The notes under the pieces were generated by a model that did no database searches, had not been told where the DNA came from, and saw only the letters and a program-made list of their open reading frames with translations. A stretch of 64,000 nucleotides of DNA, from the NCBI GenBank assembly GCA_016718825.1, contig JADKCL010000011.1, forward strand, positions 183,927 through 247,926. Reading direction: 5' to 3'. The stretch is from Bacteroidota bacterium. GTDB lineage: Bacteria; Bacteroidota; Bacteroidia; J057; JADKCL01. Made by a program: the position numbers and the translations under genes. This document shows, piece by piece, positions 44,671-53,774 of the stretch (position 1 is the first letter of the stretch; each line of letters opens with the position of its first letter).

Positions 44671-45252
44671 TCAGGAACGCAAGTAAAACAACAAAATTAT
44701 TCCCGCAATACCGGTGCCAATCAACAGTGCCGGGCCAATGTATTTTGAAATCACCCTCGGACTATCACCCCGCAGCGCGGGGTACTTCGATTTTCGAAGA
44801 CTCGGCAACAATTTAGAATCGACAGTATCCTTGAAGGAAATTAGAATGCCGACTTCCGCAGTGTCACGAAAATTCAAAACAGTTTCAATGTTGCGGACAA
44901 ACTTTCGGTTACCAACAGGCTGAAAAATAATCGTCGGTTCCTCGATCGACAAACTCCGGTTTACAGAAGCGTCGAGCAAGATTTCCTGCCTGAGCTTTTC
45001 GGTGGCAAACCCGTTTAACGAATCGATTTTATAGTCTGATTTGGCAATTTGGTGTAAGACAAGTTCCTCAAAAGCTAACTGATTGGAAACCTGAGAATTA
45101 CAAAATTTAGGTAAAAATGAAGTCGTTAAACTGCTAATAATCAGGAATATAGGTCGGCTTATTTTAAGCCATTTTAAACGACGATCGAACTTTCTCTGGT
45201 GTGATTCCCTCACTTTGACCAATCTGTTTTCATATTGCCTAAAAACGGCCAA
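44671..45252 (-). CDS. Membrane protein of unknown function
   Basis: The 193-residue protein has a basic N terminus leading to a hydrophobic segment (about 32-50, FLIISSLTTSFL), a soluble part of about 120 residues with alternating polar/hydrophobic strands, and a C-terminal hydrophobic helix (LLIGTGIAGIILLFYL). It would be exported and anchored at its C terminus. I recognise no family. It is 12 bases downstream of the methyltransferase gene and one base upstream of the Ig-like lipoprotein, so it is in one operon with them. Confidence 0.55.
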   Translation of the reverse strand: MAVFRQYENRLVKVRESHQRKFDRRLKWLKISRPIFLIISSLTTSFLPKFCNSQVSNQLAFEELVLHQIAKSDYKIDSLNGFATEKLRQEILLDASVNRSLSIEEPTIIFQPVGNRKFVRNIETVLNFRDTAEVGILISFKDTVDSKLLPSLRKSKYPALRGDSPRVISKYIGPALLIGTGIAGIILLFYLRS

Positions 45253-45264
45253 AATTGATGTGCC

Positions 45265-46146
45265 CTACTTTTGGATCACATAAATGAGGCTGCTACAACG
45301 CTCTTTGTTAAAAAGCGCGACGCACCAAGACCGAAAGCCATTCCAAATGCCGCGAAGCATGAAGCCACCGGTATTGCGCTCACTTAACATCGATACATAA
45401 AAAGAGTCAAACGGCATTCGCTTGGTGCGGATCAATTTCAGGCCGTGCCGTTGCAAAAGCGTACGCATCGCATCTGGACAAAAATGATACAGGTGTCGGG
45501 GGACGTCATAAGCTGCCCAAGCCTCTTTGTATCGTTTGGCATCCATCGATGCATAGTTGGGAACAGCAATCAACAATCTGCCATCCACTTTGAGCAATGC
45601 TTTAAGCTGCGCCATGTATGCATCCAATTGATGGACGTGTTCCAAGACATGCCACATGGTGATGGCATCAAAACTTTCCTTTTGCAAATGAAACAGCTCT
45701 TCGACTGGTCTGGCTTCAACGTTAAAATCAGCCTTTGCAACTTGTCTTGCATCTGGATCCGGCTCAAGACCCAAACAGTCCCAGCCTGCAGATTTCATGG
45801 TGGCCAAAAATGCACCGGCACCACTTCCGACATCCAAATGTTTTCCGCTACCCTTAGACGTTACGTTTTCAACTAGACGTCGTTTGCTTTTGAGTGTAAA
45901 CTTCCGAACGGTCTGATACAGTCCATGGATAAATCCTTTGGAAGTATTGGTATGCGAAACATAATCCGCACTCTTGTAATACGGGCCGATTTCGTCTTGG
46001 CTCGGTACCGGATTCGTGAACCGGTGTTGGCAAGCATTACAATGCGCAATTCCAAACAACGCGCCTGATACAGTCGTATCCTTTGCCTTCATCACCTCCT
46101 TGAAATCGGTTCCAAGGCAAACTGGACATTGAGAATAAATGATCAT
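45265..46146 (-). CDS. Class I SAM-dependent methyltransferase with N-terminal zinc ribbon
   Basis: The 293-residue protein starts with a ribbon (CPVC at 7-10 and CNAC near 36-39) followed by a Methyltransf_23-type domain with motif I HLDVGSGAGAFLATM (about 103-117), the acidic motif II GLEPDPDAR and WHVLEHVHQLDAY. Such proteins occur in polysaccharide or antibiotic pathways as sugar methyltransferases; the substrate here is unknown. It lies 23 bases after the mnmG stop. Confidence 0.85.
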   Translation of the reverse strand: MIIYSQCPVCLGTDFKEVMKAKDTTVSGALFGIAHCNACQHRFTNPVPSQDEIGPYYKSADYVSHTNTSKGFIHGLYQTVRKFTLKSKRRLVENVTSKGSGKHLDVGSGAGAFLATMKSAGWDCLGLEPDPDARQVAKADFNVEARPVEELFHLQKESFDAITMWHVLEHVHQLDAYMAQLKALLKVDGRLLIAVPNYASMDAKRYKEAWAAYDVPRHLYHFCPDAMRTLLQRHGLKLIRTKRMPFDSFYVSMLSERNTGGFMLRGIWNGFRSWCVALFNKERCSSLIYVIQK

Positions 46147-46169
46147 TGTTCAAGAATCTGTATTAAAAA

Positions 46170-48035
46170 TCAGCGGCCTATAAACACCATCAAGACCGAA
46201 ATATCTGCCGGGCGCACCCCACTAATTCGGCTTGCTTGTCCAAGGCTATTCGGTTTCGAACGGGAAAGCTTCTCCCGACCCTCAAACGAAAGCGCCTTCA
46301 CCTTGTGGTAATCGAAGTCCTCTGGAAGCCGGATATCATCCAGGCGAATCACCTTTTCCGCTTGTTCGCGTTCCTTGCGAATATAGCCATCATACTTCTT
46401 TTGGATTTCAGCCTGCTCCAATACTTCAGTGGAGTAACCTGCAAGGGCCGCTCCAAATTCAGGAAGTGCAGCCATCAAGTCTTGCAACGTAAGCTCGGGT
46501 CTCGTCAGCACTTTCTCTGCTTTGACACTTTGGCTCAATGGCGACAATCCTTTTTGCTCCAACAATCCATTGATTTGGTCAGGACTAATGGAGGTACGCT
46601 CGATGAGTCCAATCGCTTCCGAAATAGCAGCCGCCTTCAACGAAAACTCTTCGAATCGATTGTCGGAAACCATCCCGAAATCACGGGCCATTTTGGTCAG
46701 CCTCAGATCGGCATTGTCTTGCCGCAACAGAATCCGGAATTCTGCGCGGGACGTGAACATGCGGTAGGGCTCCTCGGTGCCCTTGTTGACGAGGTCATCG
46801 ATGAGCACACCGATATAGGCTTCATCCCGCTTCAATACGATCGGATCAAGTTCTTGACATTTGCGGGCAGCGTTAATCCCTGCCATCATGCCTTGGCAAG
46901 CCGCTTCCTCATAGCCCGTGGTGCCGTTGATCTGTCCAGCGAAGAAAAGCCCTTGGATCAAATGTGTTTCCAAGCTCAACTTCAGTTGTTGCGGCGGGAA
47001 GAAATCGTACTCGATCGCGTAGCCCGGACGAAACATCTTTACGTTTTCAAATCCCTCGATTTGACGGATTGCTTTGTACTGCACATCCTCCGGCAAAGAG
47101 CTTGAGAATCCATTCACGTAAACTTCGACAGTATTCCATCCCTCCGGTTCGACAAACAACTGATGCCTGCTTTTATCAGCAAAGCGGACAATTTTGTCCT
47201 CGATGCTGGGACAATACCTGGGACCCAATCCCTGTATCCTGCCGGCAAACATGGGGGATTGTGCGAAGCCGGTGGCCAAGGTATCATGCACCTTTTGATT
47301 GGTATGCGCGATATGGCAAGGCAGCTGTTTGGTCAGCGGATGCGTTTCGGACCCAAAAGAGAATTTTGCAGGGTTCTCGTCACCTTCTTGAATCTCGAGC
47401 TTGGTGTAGTCAATGGTGCGACCATCGAGTCGGGGTGGCGTTCCGGTTTTCATTCGACCGCTTTGGAAGCCGAGTTCCTGGAGTTGTTCGGTGATCCCGG
47501 TCGCCGCCTTTTCGCCAGCACGACCGCCACCGAAGTTCTTTTCGCCGATATGGATCAATCCGTTGAGAAAGGTGCCATTGGTAAGGACAACGGTTTTGCC
47601 TGGGATTTCGATTCCCATACTCGTCTTGACACCTACCACCCGTCCGTCTTTGACGACAAGTTCGCGGACCATCTCCTGCCAGAAATCAACATTGGGCGTT
47701 TGCTCCAGCATCAGGCGCCACTCTTCGGCAAAGCGCATACGGTCACTTTGCGCGCGCGGGCTCCACATAGCAGGACCCTTGGAACGGTTGAGCATTCTAA
47801 ACTGGATCATCGTTTTGTCTGTGACGATCCCCGAATACCCGCCCATGGCATCGATCTCTCTGACAAGTTGCCCTTTGGCGACACCACCCATGGCTGGATT
47901 GCATGACATCTGGGCGATGGTGTTCATGTTCATGGTGGTAAGCAGCACCTTCATGCCCATGTTGGCGGCAGCCGCAGCGGCCTCACAACCGGCATGGCCG
48001 GCACCGACCACGATCACATCATAATTTGGAAACAT
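46170..48035 (-). CDS. mnmG: tRNA uridine-5-carboxymethylaminomethyl modification enzyme MnmG (GidA)
   Basis: This 621-residue protein has the FAD-binding start YDVIVVGAGHAGCEAA, the signature GNGTFLN-like VVLTNGTFLNGLIHIG, the segment SGRMKTGTPPRLDG, the Cys-containing GYCPS-like GPRYCPSIEDKIVRF and the C-terminal helical domain. With MnmE it modifies wobble uridine of tRNAs. Length is as usual. mnmG is often near the replication origin; two parS-like sites lie immediately upstream. Confidence 0.97.
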   Translation of the reverse strand: MFPNYDVIVVGAGHAGCEAAAAAANMGMKVLLTTMNMNTIAQMSCNPAMGGVAKGQLVREIDAMGGYSGIVTDKTMIQFRMLNRSKGPAMWSPRAQSDRMRFAEEWRLMLEQTPNVDFWQEMVRELVVKDGRVVGVKTSMGIEIPGKTVVLTNGTFLNGLIHIGEKNFGGGRAGEKAATGITEQLQELGFQSGRMKTGTPPRLDGRTIDYTKLEIQEGDENPAKFSFGSETHPLTKQLPCHIAHTNQKVHDTLATGFAQSPMFAGRIQGLGPRYCPSIEDKIVRFADKSRHQLFVEPEGWNTVEVYVNGFSSSLPEDVQYKAIRQIEGFENVKMFRPGYAIEYDFFPPQQLKLSLETHLIQGLFFAGQINGTTGYEEAACQGMMAGINAARKCQELDPIVLKRDEAYIGVLIDDLVNKGTEEPYRMFTSRAEFRILLRQDNADLRLTKMARDFGMVSDNRFEEFSLKAAAISEAIGLIERTSISPDQINGLLEQKGLSPLSQSVKAEKVLTRPELTLQDLMAALPEFGAALAGYSTEVLEQAEIQKKYDGYIRKEREQAEKVIRLDDIRLPEDFDYHKVKALSFEGREKLSRSKPNSLGQASRISGVRPADISVLMVFIGR

Positions 48036-48039
48036 GCTG

Positions 48040-48047
48040 CAAAGTTA
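48040..48047 (-). promoter_or_regulatory. Candidate -7 promoter element of mnmG
   Basis: TAACTTTG on the minus strand matches TAnnTTTG and ends 4 bases before the ATG, suggesting a leaderless transcript. The upstream TTG partner is weak. Confidence 0.45.
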
Positions 48048-48160
48048 ATTGAGAATTGTCTGCTGACAGCGATTCAAATGAAATTGGTCGATAGGTGCCA
48101 AACGCTGCGTTCAGGTGGAGTTGCCCGTTCAGCGGAAAACTTAAGCGGACCTCGTGAAAT

Positions 48161-48176
48161 TGTTCCACGTGGAACA
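48161..48176. other. parS-like centromere site 1
   Basis: The 16-base palindrome TGTTCCACGTGGAACA differs from the canonical ParB site TGTTTCACGTGAAACA by a symmetric pair of changes. The palindrome extends three bases further on each side (48158-48179). It lies between mnmG and ybeY with an identical second copy 110 bases away. Confidence 0.8.
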
Positions 48177-48270
48177 ATTCATGTTGGCAGCACGATGATC
48201 GGCTTGCAAAGGCTTTGGAGAAAATTGGAATTTCGAAGGGCAAGAATACAGGCCTATCGTCGGCAGAAAT

Positions 48271-48286
48271 TGTTCCACGTGGAACA
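48271..48286. other. parS-like centromere site 2
   Basis: An exact second copy of the 16-base palindrome TGTTCCACGTGGAACA, again preceded by GAAAT. Two copies in 126 bases of non-coding DNA is far beyond chance. Confidence 0.8.
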
Positions 48287-48335
48287 GTCACCACTTCCAG
48301 CAATGACCAACACTTACACGTAGTGCATCCGTACA

Positions 48336-48767
48336 TTACCGAGGAAACATGGCTATGGCCGCGTCTTCCGCAGCACGCATTTCCTTTTTTGATTTGGCGT
48401 CTTTGTCTTTGAATCCGGCAAGATGCAGAAGCCCGTGCGCCATCACGCGGTGGAGCTCATCCCCGAATGCCACTCCAAATGATGCGGCATTCTCTCGCAC
48501 ACGTTCGACACTGATGTAGATATCAGCTGCCAAATCCTTGGAATCTTCCTCAGAGTGTGGGAATGTAATAATGTCGGTCAGCGTATCGTGCTTCAGAAAA
48601 TCCTGGTTCAGACCCAACAAATAGGCATCAGAAACAAAAATGTAATTGATCTCCTGTACCGTGCAACCGTGTTGTGCAGCGACATCCTGCAACCAAGCGC
48701 CCACGGCGCGAGACTTCGGAAGCTTGAAATCAATCTCCTCTATAAAAAACTGAATTGGTTTGGCCAT
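48336..48767 (-). CDS. ybeY: Endoribonuclease YbeY, 16S rRNA maturation factor
   Basis: This 143-residue protein has the UPF0054 signature HGLLHLAGFKDKD (about 109-121), where the first two zinc His are present and the third position differs from the HGxLHLxGYDH consensus. LTDIITFPHSEED (about 62-74) and LAADIYIS are also family hallmarks. It processes rRNA 3' ends. It is the last gene of the operon starting with nadA, 3 bases after the HATPase gene. Confidence 0.92.
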   Translation of the reverse strand: MAKPIQFFIEEIDFKLPKSRAVGAWLQDVAAQHGCTVQEINYIFVSDAYLLGLNQDFLKHDTLTDIITFPHSEEDSKDLAADIYISVERVRENAASFGVAFGDELHRVMAHGLLHLAGFKDKDAKSKKEMRAAEDAAIAMFPR

Positions 48768-48770
48768 TCC

Positions 48771-49187
48771 TCAGATGTTGAAGACCATTTCCACACGGCG
48801 ACCAGAGTCTTGAAAATGGATCTCATCGGAAAGTTGACGCATGAGAAATACCCCACGCCCGCTCTCACGCATCACATTTTCAGGAGCTGTTGGATCAGGC
48901 AATGACTCAGGATCGAAACCATTTCCTTCGTCCTCAACCGCCATCATGATGCGATAGGGGTTCAAGGATGCACAACGGATGCGCACCACTTTTGAGCCAT
49001 CTCCTCGGTTGCCATGTCGAATGGAATTGTTGACAGCTTCCGTTACCGCAATCATTACGTTTCCGAAGACGTCGTCTTTGAAACCCAAGAAGTCGCGAAT
49101 TTCCTCGATGAATTGCTCCACCTCCAGAATCCGCTCCGGGTTGCTCGTGATCTCTAGTTCTTTGACCATTTGCGCCACTGCCTGCAT
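48771..49187 (-). CDS. Anti-sigma-factor-type ATP-binding protein (RsbW-like HATPase)
   Basis: The 138-residue protein is a stand-alone HATPase_c domain: N box VTEAVNNSIRHGN (about 47-59), G1 DEGNGFDP and G2 SGRGVFLMRQLSDEI. It lacks a histidine-phosphorylation domain and is the size of RsbW/SpoIIAB serine kinases, which switch sigma factors or other partners. No anti-anti-sigma factor or sigma factor adjoins. It starts at MQAVAQM, 4 bases after the DUF4175 stop. Kinase activity is inference. Confidence 0.85.
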   Translation of the reverse strand: MQAVAQMVKELEITSNPERILEVEQFIEEIRDFLGFKDDVFGNVMIAVTEAVNNSIRHGNRGDGSKVVRIRCASLNPYRIMMAVEDEGNGFDPESLPDPTAPENVMRESGRGVFLMRQLSDEIHFQDSGRRVEMVFNI

Positions 49188-49191
49188 TATA

Positions 49192-52100
49192 TCAATCGTT
49201 GGACTGTTCCAGCAATTTAAAGTATTTTTCAATCAAGTTAATAAAATCGGTAGAATACTCAAGTTGATTGCTCTTGAGCAACTCTTGCCTGATCTTGTTC
49301 TTGTACTCCTCCAATTCCAACTGATCGGGTGAGACGCGATCATTTTCACGACCGGTACGCGACTCCCGCTGTTGTTCAAACTCCTCCTTTTCACGCACCG
49401 CCTTGAAGCTGTCGAGGAGTCGATTCAAAATCTGCTCTTGACGGCGCATCGTACGTTCCGTCAAAATCTGATTCTTCAACTCATCCTCAGTGTCCTTCAT
49501 TTCTTGCATGATTTGGCCCATGTCGCCCAAACCGCTTTTTCCGCCTTTGCCAATTTTCTCGTGTGCTTCCTTCAGTTGCATCCGCAACATCTCTTGCATC
49601 TTGCCCATCTCGGCCAACTTCTTGGGGTCTGTCCCGGGACCTTTGTTGAGCATGTCTTGCATCATCTTGTTCAACTCCCCTTGCTTCTTGCTCATGCCCT
49701 TCATGTCAGAGTTGCTGCCACCGGGCTTTTTGCACATACCCATGCCACCCTTCTTGTTCTTCATCTGCTCTTGCATCTGCTGCATCACGTCGGTGAGCAT
49801 GTTCGCAAGATTATTGATGCTGGTCATGGCCGCATGCTGATTTTCAGTCACACGTGGGAGGTATTTGTTTTCCATACTTTCCTGGGCGGCATTCATGCTT
49901 TTGAGGATCGTACGGCTTTCGTCGGTGATGAACTTTTCAATCTGAAACACGCGTTTGGCCAAGGCATCAAGACTATCCTTGATCATGTACATGTCGTCCA
50001 GCATCTGCTTTTGCTGCACTTCCTTTTCCACCAAGGCCGGGTCGTTCCCGCGAATCTCTTTTAATTCGTTGCGCAAATCCTCCTGACGAAACGAAAGGCG
50101 GAGCAGGTTCTCGAGCAAGTAACGAAGGTCCTCCATGTTTTCCTCGTCTTGCTGTTGCTGACCAGCCTCCATCATGGATTGCATATCCTCCTTCATCTTT
50201 TTCATCTTCTCAGAAGATTTCTTCTGCGATTCGGAACCGGACTTCTTCTCCTTTTGCTCGATTTGCTCGCCAGCGTCATCCATTTCCTGTTGAGTTTCTT
50301 CACCCAACTTCTCCAGATCCTCCATCTTTTCAGCATCAGGAGTCTGGGTCTCCTTTTTCATTTCTCCCAACTCTTTGAGGTCCTTTTGGACATCCTTCAT
50401 CTCTTCACTCAACTTCTCTTGCTTGTCAGCAATTTCCTTCATCTTTTCCTCATCCGATTTGTTGGTTTCCTCCAACTTCTCGTTGAGCATGTCTTCTTTC
50501 TTCTTGAGGTTGTCGAGCTTCTGCACGATCTCCTCACTCTTTTGCTCCACCTCCAATTGCTTCAGCAGGGCCAAGGTCTGTTCCAAAGCCTTTTCAAGAT
50601 CCTCCTGCTTCATCTCCATCTCCTCCATCATCTTCTTCATCTCCTTGGGATCCATCTTGTCCATCTGCTCCTGCATCTTCTTCATGTAGTCCTCAAGTTT
50701 ATCGTCCTTGAGTTTCTCTAGAAGTTGATTCAGCTTTTCATACTTCTCCATGGTGCGCTCGGTCACCATTTCATTGTTTTGCAGGGTCTCTTTATTCTCT
50801 TTGAACTCCTTTTGGGTTTGCTCGATGCGCTGTTGCACATCTTTGTTCTTCTCGAGCAATTTTTCGAGTTCTTTTTTGTCATCATAGCTCAAACCCTTCT
50901 GGTTCAGCATCTTCTCTTGATATTTCTCCAGAGCTTCGCGCACCTCCTTGGCCTCTTTAGCCAATTGCTCGACCTCCTTCTCCATCTTGTCCTGATTTTC
51001 CTCTACCTCCTCAAACTTCTTTGCGAGGCTTGGGAAATTGACGCGAAACACGGCACTCGTGCTTGCTTTTGGACCGGAAACGAAGTCATTGTCCATTACC
51101 TTCACGAAATACTCCACTACATCGCCTTCCTCCATTCCCAATTGCTGCAAATCAACTTCGAGTCCTTTGTGCTGGAACAATTCGCGTGGATCAACTTTGA
51201 CGGGCATCGATTTATACTCACCCTCCACCTTGTCGATGTTTTCACTTTTGGAGAAGCGGTAATGCAAACTCAGGTTGCTGAACCCAAAATCATCGCTGAT
51301 CTCAAAATCCAGCGGCATGAACATCGTGAAGTCGGCTTGAAACTCTTGCGCCGCATTATTTACGAAAATCGTGGGAAACCTGTCCTGAATCACGTCGATG
51401 TGGTAGCGCACAGTATCCACATTGGGAATCTCACGTTTCGACACCAGGCTAATAAAGTAGCCCTCATTTGCCAAAACTGTCTTTTCATGCGTAAAGCGTC
51501 CAGGAACCATCGACGTCTTGAGCGGTACAGTGTCAGCGCCGTAGTACGTGGCCTCCTTGATCGAACCGTTGACATCCACCAACCATTTCACCGACGTTCC
51601 ACGTAGCACTTTCAAATCCCCGATATTGTCAGAGAGCGTATCGTCTGCCATTCCCGTATAGCCTGGGTAGTCCACGACCACTTTAAAATTCTTGATCGCC
51701 GGCCGGGTTAAGACCTCAACACCATAGATTTCAGAGTTAACCTCTTCATTACCAATTTTATAATTGAAATTTTCTTTGATGTCGTTGAATTCAAAGGCAA
51801 ACTCGTCTGTGCGCAGTTGATCCATCGGATAATGCACAAACTCTGACTCAGAGGCCTTCTTGATATAGAGATATAAATCTTTGGGCAACTCCTCACCCTC
51901 GACGGTTGCTGTCAGTTTGAAATCTTGACCGGCGATTAATTCCTTCGGATGGTTCTCCACCAGGATCTTAAAAGGCGGAGGAGGAATGAATTCCTGATTG
52001 TAATTCAGCAATCGCGTAGTACCGTTGCTCAAAACATCGGGCATGACAATCCCAAGCAACAAAAACAACAGCAATGGAATCGCCAAATACCGTGCAAATT

Positions 52101-52560
52101 TCCAGTTGACATTGAGATTGATGGCCTTTGCGAATGGAATAGGGGCAAGATCTTCGGTCTTCTTTTGAATGGCAGCAGCCAACAGCGCGTTATCGTTTCC
52201 ACCTGAAAATGAACGCAATTCAAGGAGATTCAACAACTTATCATCAATCTCGGGGAAGTGCCTCCTGACCAAGCTTGCAATTTCAGTGTCTGTCAGCGGT
52301 TTGCTCAGGTTGAGCAATTTGGACAACGGCCAAACGATTGCATAGGCCGTAACACCCAAAAGCGTAAGTCCCAACGCATAAAACATTCCCGTGCGAACGC
52401 CACTCGAAAATCCCAGCAAACCTTCGCCAGTAACGGAAAGAAAAAACATGGAAGAACCCAACAAAAGCAATCCAATGCTTCCGCGAATGATTCGATTTAC
52501 GTAGAACTTCCTGCGAAATTCTTTGATATGCCCCCAAAGAAGATTCTCAGTTGTATTCAC
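49192..52560 (-). CDS. DUF4175-type giant membrane coiled-coil protein
   Basis: The 1122-residue protein begins with GTG. It has three N-terminal hydrophobic helices (about 26-45, 58-78 and 152-170), a large periplasmic beta-rich part (about 185-530) and a very long Lys/Glu/Gln/Met-rich coiled coil (about 535-900) with further helical sequence to the end. This matches the DUF4175-family proteins of Bacteroidota; function is unknown. The start codon overlaps the stop of the 4-TM gene (GTGA), indicating translational coupling. The coiled coil gives the opposite strand several leucine-rich false frames. Confidence 0.85.
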   Translation of the reverse strand: MNTTENLLWGHIKEFRRKFYVNRIIRGSIGLLLLGSSMFFLSVTGEGLLGFSSGVRTGMFYALGLTLLGVTAYAIVWPLSKLLNLSKPLTDTEIASLVRRHFPEIDDKLLNLLELRSFSGGNDNALLAAAIQKKTEDLAPIPFAKAINLNVNWKFARYLAIPLLLFLLLGIVMPDVLSNGTTRLLNYNQEFIPPPPFKILVENHPKELIAGQDFKLTATVEGEELPKDLYLYIKKASESEFVHYPMDQLRTDEFAFEFNDIKENFNYKIGNEEVNSEIYGVEVLTRPAIKNFKVVVDYPGYTGMADDTLSDNIGDLKVLRGTSVKWLVDVNGSIKEATYYGADTVPLKTSMVPGRFTHEKTVLANEGYFISLVSKREIPNVDTVRYHIDVIQDRFPTIFVNNAAQEFQADFTMFMPLDFEISDDFGFSNLSLHYRFSKSENIDKVEGEYKSMPVKVDPRELFQHKGLEVDLQQLGMEEGDVVEYFVKVMDNDFVSGPKASTSAVFRVNFPSLAKKFEEVEENQDKMEKEVEQLAKEAKEVREALEKYQEKMLNQKGLSYDDKKELEKLLEKNKDVQQRIEQTQKEFKENKETLQNNEMVTERTMEKYEKLNQLLEKLKDDKLEDYMKKMQEQMDKMDPKEMKKMMEEMEMKQEDLEKALEQTLALLKQLEVEQKSEEIVQKLDNLKKKEDMLNEKLEETNKSDEEKMKEIADKQEKLSEEMKDVQKDLKELGEMKKETQTPDAEKMEDLEKLGEETQQEMDDAGEQIEQKEKKSGSESQKKSSEKMKKMKEDMQSMMEAGQQQQDEENMEDLRYLLENLLRLSFRQEDLRNELKEIRGNDPALVEKEVQQKQMLDDMYMIKDSLDALAKRVFQIEKFITDESRTILKSMNAAQESMENKYLPRVTENQHAAMTSINNLANMLTDVMQQMQEQMKNKKGGMGMCKKPGGSNSDMKGMSKKQGELNKMMQDMLNKGPGTDPKKLAEMGKMQEMLRMQLKEAHEKIGKGGKSGLGDMGQIMQEMKDTEDELKNQILTERTMRRQEQILNRLLDSFKAVREKEEFEQQRESRTGRENDRVSPDQLELEEYKNKIRQELLKSNQLEYSTDFINLIEKYFKLLEQSND

Positions 52561-52989
52561 AAATTGCTCCTTTCACTACTCAAAAGGCCCATCAAAACGA
52601 TGTAGACGGCCAACATCCACAAACCAAAGTTCAAGTTCCAGAAAAAACACGGGACATTCAAGACCGAAGCCAATGCCCCGATTCTTAAAACGTAAACATC
52701 AGCCCCGATGTTTCATCAAAAGACTCAATAATCCAGGGACTTGATCCCATATCACCAATCTTGCGATTGCAGCGGCTCCGATCAGAAGGCTCACCACCAT
52801 CACCGGATTGCTGTATCCAATCGCTGCAACGGTACCGGAAAAAATCGGCCATTGACCCAACAACGGATTCCATCCACTACCAATCCAATAGCTCAAAAGG
52901 TCCAGAACGAGACAGAAAAATAGAAATAGCATACCTGCGACCAGCAACCCATAAATCCATTTTGCAGTTTCAAGTGCTACCTTTCCCAA
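52557..52989 (-). CDS. Small four-helix membrane protein, interrupted by a one-base frameshift
   Basis: The first frame encodes 96 residues (MGKVALETAKW..., two to three hydrophobic helices) and ends in a TGA at 52701-52699. Dropping one G from the GGGG run just before it lets translation continue as ADVYVLRIGALASVLNVP, then WNLNFGLWMLAVYIVLMGLL, to a TGA at 52559-52557 that overlaps the GTG start of the DUF4175 gene. The rejoined product is 143 residues with four membrane helices. The overlap with the next gene and the clean hydrophobic continuation make an extra base, or a true recent frameshift, the best reading. Confidence 0.65.
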
Positions 52990-53000
52990 CTCGATCGTCG

Positions 53001-53771
53001 TTAGAATTTCAACCTCACATGCACAGGCGCATGATCGCTATGCACCGCATCCTGAAAAATATTCGCATCCACGACATTGGCAGCCAAGGCTTCGGCAACG
53101 AAATGATAATCAATCCGCCAGCCTTTGTTTTGCTCCCGGCTCTTAAACCTGAATGACCACCAGCTGTACTGATGCGGTTCAGGATGAAACATCCGGTAGC
53201 TGTCGCGAAATCCAATTTCCAGAAAACGTGACAGCCAAGCCCGCTCGTGTGGCAAAAAACCAGAACTGTTTTTGTTCGAAACCGGATTGTGAATGTCGAT
53301 TTCCTTGTGGCAAATGTTAATGTCTCCACAAATCACCAACCTCGGAACTGTTTTGCTCAATTCTGAGATGTAAGTGTAAAAGTCCTCCATGAATACTTCC
53401 TTGAATCCTTGCCGATCTTCACCGCTGGATCCTGAAGGAAGGTAAACATTCAACAGGGAAAATTCCGGAAAATCCAGACGGATGACGCGACCTTCGCGGT
53501 CGTATTGCTCCATTCCACAGCCATAGGTCACATTCAGTGGCGCATGCTTGGTGTAAATGGCTACTCCGCTATATCCTTTTTTCTCCGCTGGGAACCAGTA
53601 ACTCGTATAACCATCCGGGCTATGCAGCTCAGGGGTCAAATCCGTCGGCAAAGCCTTAAGTTCCTGAAAACAAATGATATCCGGATTCGCAGTACCCAAC
53701 CATTCCAACAGACCTTTGCTCGCTGCCGAGCGAATGCCATTCACATTGTAGCTGATGATCGAATATTCCAT
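53001..53771 (-). CDS. xth: Exodeoxyribonuclease III (AP endonuclease)
   Basis: The 256-residue protein has the endonuclease/exonuclease/phosphatase fold motifs: SYNVNGIRSA (residues 7-16), CFQELKA (Glu metal ligand), YLPSGSSG, GDINICH (catalytic Asp/Asn), WWSFR and the C-terminal SDHAPVHV (catalytic Asp-His). It repairs abasic sites. It starts 3 bases after thiL stops. Confidence 0.95.
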   Translation of the reverse strand: MEYSIISYNVNGIRSAASKGLLEWLGTANPDIICFQELKALPTDLTPELHSPDGYTSYWFPAEKKGYSGVAIYTKHAPLNVTYGCGMEQYDREGRVIRLDFPEFSLLNVYLPSGSSGEDRQGFKEVFMEDFYTYISELSKTVPRLVICGDINICHKEIDIHNPVSNKNSSGFLPHERAWLSRFLEIGFRDSYRMFHPEPHQYSWWSFRFKSREQNKGWRIDYHFVAEALAANVVDANIFQDAVHSDHAPVHVRLKF

Positions 53772-53774
53772 TTT

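Noticed and set aside
49372..50721. Leu/His-rich plus-strand frames of 190-230 residues
   Set aside because: They are the complement of the Lys/Glu/Gln coiled coil of DUF4175, which forces Leu and Phe codons on the other strand.
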